From contig JAKZAN010000005.1 of assembly GCA_023053545.1 (NCBI GenBank), positions 11,222,001 to 11,286,000 on the forward strand: a stretch of 64,000 bases of DNA, given 5' to 3'. Source of the stretch: Lepidurus packardi. Its lineage: Eukaryota; Arthropoda; Branchiopoda; Notostraca; Triopsidae. Below the pieces are notes generated by a model. The model made no database searches. It had not been told where the DNA came from and saw only the letters and a list, made by a program, of their open reading frames with translations. Both the position numbers and the translations under genes were made by a program. Numbering within the stretch: position 1 is the stretch's first letter; the number at the start of each line of letters is the position of its first letter. Shown piece by piece: positions 11,059 through 23,900 of this stretch.

Positions 11059-13859
11059 ATGAAGCTGAAAGAACGAATTTTAACGGCGGTGGCGGCGAGT
11101 TTCATTGTCATGACCGTGATCTTAGTACTGGACGTCCAGTACGCACAAATCCGGTCAGTTCGTGACCACGCCCCCGTCAAACTCTTCTTCTTCGACCAAC
11201 ATGTGGTCCCACCACCTAAACCGCTCCACGGCCGCGTGGCCGCCGTACATGGCGCAGCCTTCCAAAAGCACTTTCTTTCTAAAACAGAGCATAACAGTTC
11301 TATAATAACGACAAGCATTACCTTGCCCAATCAGTCTGAGGTGGTTACTATGCCAACCGTCGCCGATAATCAGACGAGCTTCGATAGCAAAACAAAGATA
11401 ACACAAACACACGAATCCCCGAAAGAAAACGGTGAAGAGGAAGAAGAGCCTCCACATGATGCGCGGGAAGTAGAAGGTGGCGCCACCGCCAAGGGTCAGT
11501 CAAAGACGAAACCGCACGCGTCGCTGCCAGGCAACGCGGCCGCGGAGGTCCAAGCCGACTTACATGACGACCATTACCATGAACCGACGCCAGATGACGA
11601 GGAAGCCTATGGGACCGAATCGAAGAAGAAGGTAGAGACCTCAAAGGTGAATTGGCGAGAAATACAAAAGATATTGAAGTCACCCAAGTCAATGCCGGCT
11701 GGCTCGAGGAAGGAGTTTTTGGTGCCGAGTGTTAAGAAGAAGAAAGCGGAAATGTTTATCGGGTTGATGAAGTTTGTGGATCCGGAGGAAGTTAGCGGTA
11801 AAGCAGAGGTCTGGAAAGCGTCCAGAAAGCGGGCGTATCCGTTACTTGAAGAATTTGCATCAGAAATGAAGTAGAGTTTTTTGAATATTTGGGAGATTTC
11901 CTGACGGTGGTTTGAATTGATGATTTTCGTTGTTGTGGTGTTATAGTTCAGAGGAAGTATCGCCTTGGTCCAAGTTTTATGCGCTGATTAGCAATCAAGA
12001 CCTTTATAATCCCGAAGGTGCATACGTCCAGGATTTGTTACAATTTATAACCGAAGAAGCCTTTGTGGGAATGAGTAAGTATTTCCTTTCCGTTTTCTGT
12101 TCTATTTCTGAAGTTGGATTGTTCCGTTTAATTGCAGTTTCCGGTTTTGGTGTTGAGATCTGTGATCGCGGTGAAAAACCAGTTAGTTTAATATATCACA
12201 TGACGTAGTTCGCGAGTAGTGTATTTTGTTCGGAACGTTTGATAGAACATGATAAGCACCATGCGCGTTAGAGTGCGCTGCGCAGATTGCATCTTAAACG
12301 CTGTTCAGGGGGTCATGGGATTGCCTAGGAGTCAGAGGATCATAGTCCAAATTGTGCAGGGAAAATGCTTTCAAATGACGTATACACTCGGCATAGTTCA
12401 CACAACCTGCGCGCAGAACGTTCGATTGACGATATTGGTTGGTTACTACGCCTGCGCATAACCTTCCTCCTAGTTTTGAACGCGATTATCTCTCTTACTA
12501 GCAGTCTCTCTGAGTAACGGAAAACAGATTTGGAATCGGGGAAACATTTCGAATATTCCTAGCTATAACTACGGTTGATTTTTCCTACTGCTTGATTTCT
12601 GATGTGCTTGTTTTTCTTCTGTAGGTCAGAAAGAGGGTGGTACACAGCTAAAGCTAGTTATGGAGTACAGCAACGGCCACGAAGTGTTACTTAAACCGAT
12701 GCGATATTCCCGGGAACAGCAAACGCTGCCTAATCATTTCTACTTCTCGGATTACGAGAGGCACAACGCAGAAATTGCTGCCTACCATCTCGACGCGTAA
12801 GCGAATAGCGAACTCAAAACTCTATTCCCAAGTTACAACCTTCAAAATTCTTGTAGAATAATGGGGTTTCATCGGACTCCGCCTACTGTAGGGCGCCTCC
12901 TTAATATGACGACAGAATTATACGCCTTAGCAGAAGGCGATCTCTTAAAAACGTTCTTCATTTCCCCTGCCCAAAATTTGTGCTTTCATGGCCGCTGCAG
13001 CTATTACTGCGACTCGGGCCACGCCATCTGTGGGAGTCCAGACAAACTAGAAGTCTCATTAGCTGCGTTTCTACCCGATAAATCTGTAATGCCACGCAAA
13101 ACGTGGCGGAATCCATGGCGACGCTCGTATCATAAGCGTAGAAAAGCTCAATGGGAAGAAGGTAAGCTTCTAGCCTCTATACAACGTTCTTAAACAAAAA
13201 TATAAAAAAATTGTTTGGGGTACTAGATGAAAAGTACTGTGATGTTGTGAAAGAAACTCCTCCTTACGACAAAGGTCGTCGATTGCCTGATATGATAGAT
13301 ATGCATATTCTGGACTTCTTGATGGGAAACATGGATCGACACCATTATGAAACCTTCCGTAATTTTGGCAACGAAACGTATCCGTTGCATTTGGACCATG
13401 GAAGAGCGTTTGGCAAGCCGTTCCATGACGAAGTCTCCATTTTGGCCCCTTTATATCAATGCTGTATCATTCGGCGTTCTACTTTAGCCATTCTACTCAA
13501 GTAAGAGTGCTCCAGATGCTTTAAAATGCTCCAAAACAATCTAAAAAGTTTTAAACCTCTATTAAAATGTTCTTAATGTTGTCGTGACAGAGGTTGTAAC
13601 GATTTTAATGTTGATTTTCTGTTTTGTTTCTGGGAATTGCAGGTTCCATAACGGACCACATAAGTTAAGCACCTTAATGAGGGAATCTTTGAAGAAAGAT
13701 CCGTTGGATCCCGTTTTATGGGAGCCGCATTTGGAGGCATTGGACCGAAGAGTGGCTGTTGTATTGCGAGTAGTGGATTATTGTGTCAAGCAAGCTATAC
13801 CTGAAGAAGTAATTGTGGGATTGAACGCGTGGAGGAAGCGAAATCTGAAAGAGAATTGA
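11059..13859 (+). CDS. FAM20C: Secretory-pathway Ser/Thr protein kinase FAM20C
   Basis: Seven exons (11059-11870, 11947-12074, 12625-12796, 12857-13161, 13227-13500, 13643-13859 being the coding ones that join in frame; six by this count) give 635 residues. The first ATG at 11059 opens a signal-anchor ([20 protein letters not shown]); the open frame upstream begins only with TTG. A long acidic, low-complexity stem follows. The kinase domain begins near 318 with [11 protein letters not shown]. Lys337 (LLKPM) is the ATP lysine. [38 protein letters not shown] and [12 protein letters not shown] are near-identical to human FAM20C. D509 (MDRHHY) is catalytic, and D529 (LDHGR) is the metal-binding Asp 20 residues later, as in human (458/478). 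FAM20C phosphorylates secreted proteins at S-x-E in the Golgi. The exon 1 donor is GTAGAG, a weak site. Confidence 0.95.
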
Positions 13860-14479
13860 AGGGAAACATTCTTGGGGAGAAAATGGGAATGAAAGATGCG
13901 GAATTTTTTTTGCACTTGTACTGTGGGGGTCGTACATGTTTGTTACTCTGGCGTGATACCTAGTCCGTTCAAAGATTTTTTATTTGGGAATGCTGTGCTG
14001 TGGGCGTGTTATTTTTGAAAATATTTTTAAGAGCGTTTTTGTACGATCGTTAGGCACTTATACAACCAAGATTTAAATTTTAAACCCCAGTGCCTTTTAA
14101 TTCTCAATTATTTGTTCTTAGAATCCCACATTTCCCTGATCTATCATCTTTTTAATTATTACCTTGTTATTTGAGCAAAATTTTGTACAAGTTTACTTTT
14201 TTAGGAATTTTAATGGAGCATTAGGTGGTTTAGTGGAGTTTTAACACTAAAAGATTTGAATTCCAAGCCGTTTTTTCCTATCCAATCAGGAAGTGGGCCT
14301 CTTCAAGCATCGTCAACCAATGAAAAAAAAGGAAACTTAAGATCCTTGTTCACGCCATCTATGGAATACAGAAGAAAATAATTCAAAACTAATAACAATA
14401 CTAAGTTCATTTACTCGGATTATTTTCTAAATTTCTGAGCTAATAATATCAAGCTTTTAAGTAATTAGAAGCTTCAAAG
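13860..14479. other. FAM20C 3' region and MND1 upstream region
   Basis: About 620 bp between the FAM20C stop and the MND1 start. It presumably holds the 3' UTR of the first gene and the promoter of the second, which lies on the same strand. No further coding signal seen. Confidence 0.5.
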
Positions 14480-15243
14480 ATGTCAAACAAGCGTGGGTTG
14501 AGTATGGATGAGAAGAAGCAACGTATTTTGCAGATTTTTTATGAAACCAAAGAGTTTTACCAGCTTAAAGTATGTTTACAATTATAATTAAAACAATAAA
14601 AGTAATCTAGCCTAATCTTTAATGCTAATTTATATTTCATGCCGGTTATTCTTACATAGGAGTTGGAGAAAATTGCGCCTAGAGATAAAGGAGTTGTAGT
14701 TCAGTCTGTTAAAGAAGCTGTGCAGAGCTTGGTAGACGACGGATTGGTAGATTCGGATAAAATTGGCACTTCTATTTATTACTGGGCTTTCCCCAATAAA
14801 GCTGCTACGATTCGCAAGAAGAAACTTGACGAATTGACGGTTAAAGCTGAAGAAATCAAGCAAAAACGAGCCACACTTTCCGAAAAGTTGGAAAAAGCCA
14901 AAAAGGAGAAAACGGAAAGCAGTGATGGCGAAGAAATCCTCAAACAGCTGGCAGAACTTAAAAAGAAGAAGGAAACTCTTACGAAAGAACTGGCGCAACA
15001 TAAGGAATGCGATCCAATTGCTTTCGAAAATATTAAAAAACAAACTGAAGTAAAATTTCGATGTTCTCGTCGAATTATTCGGATTATTAATTTTCATTTT
15101 GTTAGGTTTGCAAAGAAGCCGCTAATAGGTGGACAGACAACATCTTCTCCATGAAAAGCTGGTGTAGAGACAAGTTTAATGTCGACGAAGAAGTTCTTTG
15201 TAAACAGTTTGACATTCCTGAAGATTTGGATTTTATTTCGTAA
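14480..15243 (+). CDS. MND1: Meiotic nuclear division protein 1 (MND1)
   Basis: Three exons (14480-14569, 14660-15049, 15106-15243) give exactly 205 residues, the same length as human MND1. The N-terminus [20 protein letters not shown] and [20 protein letters not shown] form the winged-helix DNA-binding domain. [20 protein letters not shown] is a family hallmark. Residues ~90-160 are a Lys/Glu-rich coiled coil. The C-terminus [16 protein letters not shown] followed by [11 protein letters not shown] matches the capping helices. MND1 pairs with HOP2 (PSMC3IP) to stimulate DMC1/RAD51 strand exchange in meiosis. A possible polyadenylation signal AATAAA lies at 15398. It is tail-to-tail with CCZ1. 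Confidence 0.96.
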
Positions 15244-16210
15244 TGAATCGCCTTTTCTCGTGATAATCTATGGTCGATCTGTCTGTGTAAATACTGGTAT
15301 CTGAATATGCTTAACATGTAATTAATTGATTAAGTACTGTCCACGTATCTCCCATGTTAAATATACTATGTTGAAAAAAGACAAACCTTGAATTTAAAAT
15401 AAAAAAAATTAAATATATATGGCTTCTTAGGTTTCTCATAGTAAACTTGTCGGAATCGTAGTACTTAGATTTCAAGTATTTTATGAACCCAAGTTCACCC
15501 TTAAATATCACCCATTTATCCCACATTTATAAACAGATTTTTTTCAGTGGGATAAGTTGGCCAGAAAACGGAATTTAACGATTGCAACCGGCACGCCATT
15601 TCCCAAGAACCAATAAGAAAGCTCCTTTTTCCCCGCCAATATGGCCAGACGGCTTTAAACGGTTCATTTCCCCTCAGCAACCATAGCTTGCAGACCTTTT
15701 GTTAATCTATGTTATTAATTTCAAATTACGAGTTGAATTACTTTATTGAAAATTTAAAGAGAAGTGACATGTGCTTTAATGAAGTGCTTCAAAACTCGGT
15801 TGTTATTTAAACCCAATTTTTCCCAATGTGTTTTTTTGTTTATTTCTGTGTTTTGCAACGCCAAGTGAAACTAAACAAAGAAAGGCCATAAACTATTAAA
15901 TTTAATTGTGGAATACCATCCAGGATTCGTTTCACTCCAAAATATTCCTCCCAATCCACATTTGTGTCTCTGTTTAAGCCTAATTAGTTGCAAATATGAA
16001 CAAGAATCGAACAGTGATCAATGGCTTCAAAGCTCTTATAACTCAACATCTGATTCGATTAGATCCGGATGAACACCTAAACGTAAGTCCTAGTTTTGCT
16101 TAACTACCGCTTTATTATACACAACTACTGCTCCCGGATAATTTGCGTAACACTAATTAACGTTATAAACGAAGCTTTATTGCCTCAACACACGTACACA
16201 ACTTCTCAGT
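15244..16210. other. Spacer between convergent MND1 and CCZ1
   Basis: Mostly non-coding and holds both 3' ends. One item stands out: a 29-codon plus-strand ORF at 15996-16082 that ends at a perfect GTAAGT donor (see findings). Apart from that nothing recognisable. Confidence 0.5.
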
Positions 16211-18349
16211 CTACTCCACATAGAATATATTGTTAAAATTAGTAGCACACAAGCGCCTTACTTCCTCTAAAAATATGAGAAAAACTATTAAGAGAATGAA
16301 TTACATATACATTTCTTTTTTTCTTTACCATGAACGTCCGTTAAATTAGCATTTTTCTGGTTCACAACCACAAATAATTCGCGTTGATCCGCTATTCTCG
16401 ACACAACCCAACAATCTGACAAGGTTTTCACAATCGTTTCTCCTGATCCATGCCTAATTAGCGTACAAAAAAAAAACGAATTAAGAATGAATAAGAATGA
16501 GAATAAGAATGAATTAACGAGAGAAAAAAAAAGTGAAATTACCGTTCGGAATCAGCACTCAAGTCCGCTACCGTATTCAAATAATCCGGTGCGGAGCTTA
16601 AAATCAGACTTTTCTTGCCATCAGGACCGCTAAAGTGCAACGTACTTTTCCCCGCCAAATTCAAACGATTGAAATAAATAAACCGGAAACTGGAACAAGT
16701 ATTAGGGCGCAACTGGTCTTGTAATTCCGCAGCTATGTGAGTCACTCGACTGTTTAGATACGCATCTAAAGTCTGGTAAAATTCAATGGATATCGGCGTC
16801 GTAACTAACCAGAAAATAAATCAATAAAAAATGTTAAAAATTGAATTCCATTTGGAAATCATATCAATTGATTTTGAGAAGTTTGACGAGTTATTAACCT
16901 TCGATGAACAATGCAAGACAAACTCCATGCAGTTTGTAGACTACCACAAAGGCTTCTTGTAAACCGGGTTCTTGCAAGAAAACGCGAGGGATTTTGCCTA
17001 GATTCGCTTCATTTACATTAGGAGGGCCGGTTAAGAAACTAATTACACCCATTAATTTATTATTTTATTTGTTTTTTAAAGTTGGAAGTCACTTGGAAGA
17101 AGGAGAATCGCGGCGAGAAGGCAGTAAACTCGTCACCAGGTATTGGTAAAAAATGTGCATATCTGATTTAGCTAATCCGCTCCTATTGTAGACCAAATTG
17201 AATGAATAATACCGAAAATTCAGGAGAACTAAATGAACGCAAATAGTACGTAATTAAGAATGTTTAAGAACGCAAATAGTAAATAATTAAAAATATTTAG
17301 GTAATTGAAGGTTTAATGAACGAAATGAATGAAATGAAGGGTTTACCAGATAAGCTGTTCTTGGTATAAGACCACGGAATGTGAGACGAAAGGAAACTCG
17401 TTTTCGATAGCATTAACTAACGAATGCACTTTGAGGAACGCGAGTTTATCCATGGGGAAAAATTGAATGCCTTGAAAAGCGTCTGAAATGTCGGCCGAGT
17501 GTAATTGCAGGGTTACTAGATACTGAAAATGGAAAAAATGGATCCTATTGAATCATTTACAATACATTTAGTGAATTCATTGGTACTTTAACAGTTTTAC
17601 CATTCATTTTAAGTTGTATTATTTAGGAATTCTTTACCCGTGGGAAGAAATGATTTAAACGCGTTCTTAAGGGTCGTAAGTCTGCGATATCATCTTTAAT
17701 GACAACTGCGGATGTGAAGGTGTTCATAAAGAGGCGGAACATGTGATAGCATTGTTGGAGGATGGCTTGGTAGACGTTATCGTTCAAAACATCCGATTGG
17801 TGGATCAAAGTACCGTCTTCTGAAGGACTAGTTGGTACCGCTATGGTCTAATTAGCAACAATAATAATAATTAAGCTAAATTAAACAATAATTAAGCTAG
17901 TTAGAATGCCAAAAATGTGTGGAATTTTTACCATAATCATCCAGTAATCGGGCTCAGGTTCCAGGAAGTATTGTGTGGTCTTATGAGTATGCATACACTT
18001 AAGGGGTCCATTAGGCTGAAACGTCCTATTCGTTAAAATTAAGAATTTCCTTGGATTCTTTTGGTCAATTATAAAGTATGTTAATTACCCGGTGAACTTG
18101 ATGAGAGCTTCTACACGTCCCACATTTCTTAATTGAGTGTCTAGATCTGCTTCAGGGGGATAATAGTAGAGTATTTTGCTATTTTCCTACCAAAAAGAGG
18201 GAAAGAATAAATTGACGAATTTTCCGAGTTAAAATTGGAAAAACCAGGCAATTTTAGGGGCGTTTTGAGGCGCAATAACTTACTTCATCGTCAGGAGAAG
18301 GTAAGGAAGGGTTAACTATGATAAAATTAAGTAAATTTACACCACTCAT
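16211..18349 (-). CDS. CCZ1: Vacuolar fusion protein CCZ1
   Basis: Ten exons join in frame to 438 residues: 18349-18284, 18186-18089, 18025-17932, 17847-17638, 17522-17347, 17182-17093, 17038-16899, 16804-16543, 16453-16329, 16266-16211. The start MSGVNLLNFIIVNPSLP aligns with the longin-type N-terminus of CCZ1. YYPPEADLDTQLRNVGRVEA, FFPMDKLAFLKVHS, FRFIYFNRLNLAGKST, VVNQKNANLTDV and the C-terminal RLCATNFNNIFYVE are close to human CCZ1 (482 aa). With MON1 it forms the GEF that activates Rab7 on late endosomes. The longer open frame up to 18514 lacks homology, so the Met at 18349 is preferred. Divergent from HAGH. Confidence 0.95.
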
Positions 18350-18673
18350 AATAAATTTGCACTTAACGAAGCCCAAAAATCGCAAAATTTGAGTAGAAAC
18401 AACTGGGATTCCGTTAGTGTTTACCAACAGAAGGCGATTAAACAGCGAACTAAGAAAAAGCGAACTGGAGCCCAGTTCTAAACAACTGTGTGTTTTAAAC
18501 GGCGATGGAATCAAGAAACTGAACCGCGTTTCTGGTTAACTGCAGCTTGTTGTGGTTCCTGCGTGTTTTGGTTCTTGAGTTGCTATTACAACGTCGAAAA
18601 TACGTCCATTCTACCAGATTCCCGTCGAAATTTCTCCCCAACTCACAAATTAAGCCCTAATCCTTAGTTTTTA
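18350..18673. promoter_or_regulatory. Probable bidirectional promoter, CCZ1/HAGH
   Basis: The 324-bp gap between the minus-strand CCZ1 start and the plus-strand HAGH start must hold both promoters. No TATA box stands out. Confidence 0.45.
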
Positions 18674-20555
18674 ATGAATTTCTTACCAAATATCCTACAA
18701 AAGGTCGTTACAGCTGCGTATTTCAAAGGTAACATGCCGCTCTATACGTTTTAAATCGCATTTTCCCCCAAGCATTTAGAATTTACATTAATTTAACTAT
18801 TAATTCACTTAGAATCAATGTATTGCTTCAGTTAAAAGCTGATTTACATCTGTTTCATTTATCTAAAATAAAAAAGAGAAGTTAAATAAGGGGGAAAATT
18901 AGTTTTAATAGGAAAGCTAGTAACTATTCAGATTAAAATCAAAGAAAATGAGTAGAAATTTTAATTAAACGCCAATAAAAGGTCTGGCGTGGTACAATTT
19001 GGGCGCTCGAGTCTACCATAGCGTTCCCCAAGTTATTTCCATCAGCTCCAACATGAAAATCCACGTCATCCCTGCACTCAGCGACAATTATATGTATTTG
19101 GTAAGGCAGAACTCCTCAAATCTCAATTTTTCTTCAATTTTCTGATCAAAATGTCTTCTTAAGATCCTTATTTACTCTATTTTCTCTCAATTCATCGTCA
19201 GTTGGAGGATACAGCCACCAATACTGCAGCAGTAATTGATCCTGTGGAACCAGATAAGATTCTAGAGATGGTCCAAGCTGCCAAATTAAACTTAACTGCA
19301 ATTTTAACAACCCATCATCATTGGTTCGCTGAATTTCTAACTTACAAATTTATTAATCTCTTATTTTTATTTTCTCAAATAATGTTGACTCATAGTTGAT
19401 TCAAAATCGAGTACCGATTCTTTGAGAAAATCATAAAAAATTAAGAACTTTTAATTTTAAATGTTTTTCTCAGATGATTTATGTGATTTCTGAATAATTT
19501 TACTTTTTAATTGGTTTAGTTTAGTAATTTTTAATTGGTTTTAAAAGGGATCATGCGGGTGGTAATGAGGCGTTGTTTAAGAAAATGCCCAATTTGAAAG
19601 TTTACGGAGGAGATGATCGTATTGGCGCTTTGAATCATCGAGTTAACCATGGAGATATTTTGGAATTGGGACAATTAAAGATAAAGTGCCTTTTCACACC
19701 TTGCCATACCTCCGGGCATATCTGCTACTATGTTGAAAGCCAAACTGAAGATCCTATCGTATTTACAGGTTGGAAGATACCCAATTTCACAATAAAAAAA
19801 AAACAAAAAAAAAAAAAAACATCATAAATGAAAGCATTTTTTCTGTAAAAAATACTTAAATAGTTATTTAAGAAAATCAGGTGCTAACTTATGCCTAATT
19901 AGGCGATACGTTATTCACTGCTGGATGCGGTAGATTCTTTGAAGGAACTGCAGATCAAATGTTTGAAGCATTAGTCAACATTTTGGGCCGCTTACCTGAA
20001 AACACGGTTCGTTCGTTTTTTTTTTTTTTTTTTTTTTTTCAATCATAACTTAGATTTGCGCCTATTGTTCGTTGCATTATTTATTTGCACATTGATTTGA
20101 TTACTAATTATTTTTAATGTGAATATTAGTAGTTAATACTTTCAAAAGTTTGGTTTATTTAAGGTCAACAAAAGGGTAATTAAAGTTAATTTTGGGGTAA
20201 TATTTAGAAAGTTTTCTGTGGTCACGAATATTTGTTGCAAAATTTGGCATTTGCATCGCATGTCGAACCAGACAATGAGGATATCCGTGCCAAAATAGCT
20301 TGGGCTAAAGCGAAACGTGAGAAAAGCGAGCCAACTGTCCCTTCCACTATTGGTAATTAAACAAAACTAAATAAATAAAAAGGAATTAATTGAATTGTGC
20401 CCTTTTTTCTGCCAAAAAAAGGGGAAGAGAAACGCATCAATCCGTTTATGCGAGTTGTGGAAGCTACGGTACAGACATACGCCAAGGAATCTGATCCTAT
20501 CGTTGCAATGCGAGTAATTCGTAAAGAGAAAGATACGTTTAAATCCCCAGTTTAA
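18674..20555 (+). CDS. HAGH: Hydroxyacylglutathione hydrolase (glyoxalase II)
   Basis: Seven exons (18674-18728, 18982-19100, 19202-19323, 19548-19768, 19903-20006, 20208-20352, 20422-20555) give 299 residues. The metal-binding motif TTHHHWDH is at 94-101. [46 protein letters not shown] and [20 protein letters not shown] supply the remaining metal and glutathione ligands. The product hydrolyses S-lactoylglutathione to lactate and glutathione. Residues 1-42 form a basic/hydrophobic leader with almost no acidic residues, resembling a mitochondrial presequence. Met43 opens the cytosolic-type start [16 protein letters not shown]. Exon 3 ends at an unusual GTTCGC donor. Confidence 0.95.
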
Positions 20556-20922
20556 TGTAAAGGGATTTTTTCTTGAGTTTTTTGGGTTCATTTTTCCATT
20601 TAAAGGTTTTTCCTCGAATTGAGAGCGACATTTGTGATTCCATTTGGTCAACATTTCGTGTATCACGTCTCCTGTGCATTACATATGACTTACATACAAT
20701 GTAAAGAAACATAAACGGTATCCCAAGGAAAACGAAAACAAAAGTCTCAAAAATTCCAAGCATTCCATGAAAAGGAAGGAATTTTAAACGTTTTTAAGCC
20801 GTGTTTTCTTGTTATAAACACACGAGAAGAAAAATAACAAAACGAAAACAAGGAAAATGAAATCTAAAGGAGATTTTCTGAAAACCCGGGTCAAAAAGGC
20901 CACCACCAAAGGTTATGGAAGG

Positions 20923-23900
20923 CTAGGATGTGGTTAAGCGAGCTTGTTTAATGTGTTCGATATTGGCTTGGAGCACGTTTCGTCTTAGTTCATCGTCGTA
21001 AATGGGTTTTTCGTGTTGGGAAGAAAGTTTGGAGGCGCGAAGTGCACATGTGCTCGCGATTATGGCGCAGAGCACTAAGGCGATGGATAAAGCGATCGTG
21101 CTGATGAAGAAAATTGGACATGCGTCTGTATTGAGAGCCGCAGGACTCGAATAATGATCTAGAAAACAGGAAATAATCAGATTTTTTGAAGCAGACTGAC
21201 GTTAAACTGTTTCAAAATCTGTATAAACCTTGTTTATGAGAGCTCGAGAGATTAGAAAGCCGTACGAACGAGTTTGAACGAGTACGAAGCCGTTTGTAAG
21301 AGTGAATCAAAAACTTGGAAGAATTGTTGGAAATTATTAACGTTTTTCGCTAAAAATTCTAATACGATTTTGTAAGAATTAACTTTAGTATTTCTAAGAA
21401 GTAACTTTAGTATTTCTAAGAATTACTGAAATTGTTTGAACAATTCATGGGAAATTATTAGTATTTTTGAAGAATTTTTAGTACCATTTTTTTTTTTTAC
21501 CTGGAGCGAGGACTTGCATTCCTACATTGTTGCCGAATTGAGTGTGCCGATGGTCCGCGTTGTTGGAAGAGGGCGTGGTTGTACTGGTAGTTGTCCGTGG
21601 ACGCCCTTTGCGAGTAATATTGGTGGGAATAAAACCTCCAGGCGTCGAACGTTTTCTCTTGCGACCATATCCTGCTGGATCAAGCAAATCCGCACACAAT
21701 TCCTAAATTCAGTAGAAAATAAAATAAAATTAAGCTTCTCAAGAGTTTAACAATTAACTAACTAATTATATTAACTAACCAATTAACTAACTAAATAACA
21801 ATTAACTAAGTAATTATATTTTACTCAGTTTTCATCTTCAGTAACCTCATAACTCTTTTAATTCAACTTGGAAGAGCAACTGAAGTGAATTAGAACGACG
21901 AGTTTACAATTGACAAATCCGCACACAATTCCTAAATTCAGTAGAAAATAAAATAAAATTAAGCTCCTCAAGAGTTTAACAATTAACTAACTAATTATAT
22001 TAACTAACCAATTAACTAACTAAATAACAATTAACTAAGTAATTATATTTTACTCAGTTTTCATCTTCAGTAACCTCATAACTCTTTTAATTCAACTTGG
22101 AAGAGCAACTGAAGTGAATTAGAACGACGAGTTTACAATTGACAAATCCGCACACAATTCCTAAATTCAGTAGAAAATAAAATAAAATTAAGCTTCTCAA
22201 GAGTTCAACAATTAACTAACTAATTATATTTTACTCAGTTTTCATCTTCATTGACCTCATAACTCTTTTAATTCAACTTGGAAGAGGAACTGAAGTGAAT
22301 TAGAACGATGAGTTTACAATTGACAAAGGTTGGAAGCTAATTAAAAAACCAAAAAGAAATGAAATGTCGTTTACCGGAAGACAGTCGTCGTTTTCAATAC
22401 AAGCCAATACAGTGGTATGGATCCAGAGTTGGCCCGGAGTTTGGGGCACGTTAGGGGTTTGTCGCGTAAATTTGGCACGCTTTGTATTGCCAAAGTTCTG
22501 GATAGGGTTCGCCAGCAACATAAAGGCTTCAAACTCTAAAATGGCTTCGTAGGGACGTTCTGTTAACCGCTGTGGTTGATGAGGTAAAATGGCTTGGAAT
22601 TCTGGATTGCGGCACCTTATTTTTATGTAAGAATTAGATGTAAGTTGCCTATATTTTGGTTATTTATTGGAATTTTTCTTACCCTTTGTCGACTAGCTTC
22701 ACGTGGCCTTCATAGTGAGGGTTGTGGGGGTCAGCGGACACGGTTACTTCCATTAGCTTCACATACTTCCAAGCTATTTGAATACATTTGTTAGGGTCGG
22801 TTTTGAAAGTCGATTAATGAAATTATTCAGTGATTAATGATTGAGGGATTTACGATCGCTCGAGATTGGATCGGATCGTTTATTTTAGGATTAGGATGAT
22901 AAACGTTACGGGTTAAGTTAAAGTGGTGTAAAAGGTTGAAGGGTTGTATATTACCTGAGTTGGGGTTAATAGATGCTTTTAATTGGAGGCGGGTCCCAAT
23001 AGGCACGGGTGAATCGACAGGTAGCGCTGCTGCATTGCTGCTGAGGGAAGTCAAGGCTCTTCCTGCGTCATCGTCGACTTGTAATTGTCGTCGACTTAAA
23101 GCTTCTCTGAACAGGGCTACTTCGTATTCTAGCTTGGCTGTCGAAGATTCTTCTACCACACCGGAGATGCGCGCCTCATTAGGCCTAATAAATCGCAACA
23201 ATGTTCCATTAATTTCCTTCCAACTGAAAAGAATTTTGCCCAAAATCAAATCGGTCTTAAACTTGAGTTTCTGTATGAAATTTCATGAAGAATGATATGC
23301 TACTCGATGAGTCTAGCGTTAAAACTAAGCGAGCGCAACGAGGTTCAAGTAGCCAACGCCGCGTGACGTCACGAAATGGTTCACATGGCGCGACATGGGT
23401 TCAAGCGCAGTTTACCGCTGAATGGAACGTCGTAGAACCCCACGGAAGGGTTCATTCGAACCGTTCAGGGTAGTAGTTTACAACAATCGATACGGTCTGG
23501 TTCTCCTTCTTTTCAACACCAATTAAAGTGAACTTAAAAAGTCTAAAAATAACTTACACGCTACTCGCAAACGATGAAGCGCGATTGGAAAGGACTGTAG
23601 GCTTTGGTGGGCGGCACATCAGAATCACCTCCTGATCCGCTGCAGTAACCACGTTGGATAGTGCAGGGAACCAAACGCGAACAGTAACATAATCCTAAAC
23701 GTTTTTTGAATATAATAAAAGATACTCTATTTTCCATAAAGAATTTAAAAAAATCTCTTAAAATCTTGTTATTTACGTTGCGTTTAATAACTCCACAACG
23801 GTCAAAATCCGTAATTTGCAACCGGTAAATACGCCCAGTGACATCACCGGGTTCCTCGCGGACTTGGCAAATGGAATCAATAACAGGATCACTTTTACGA

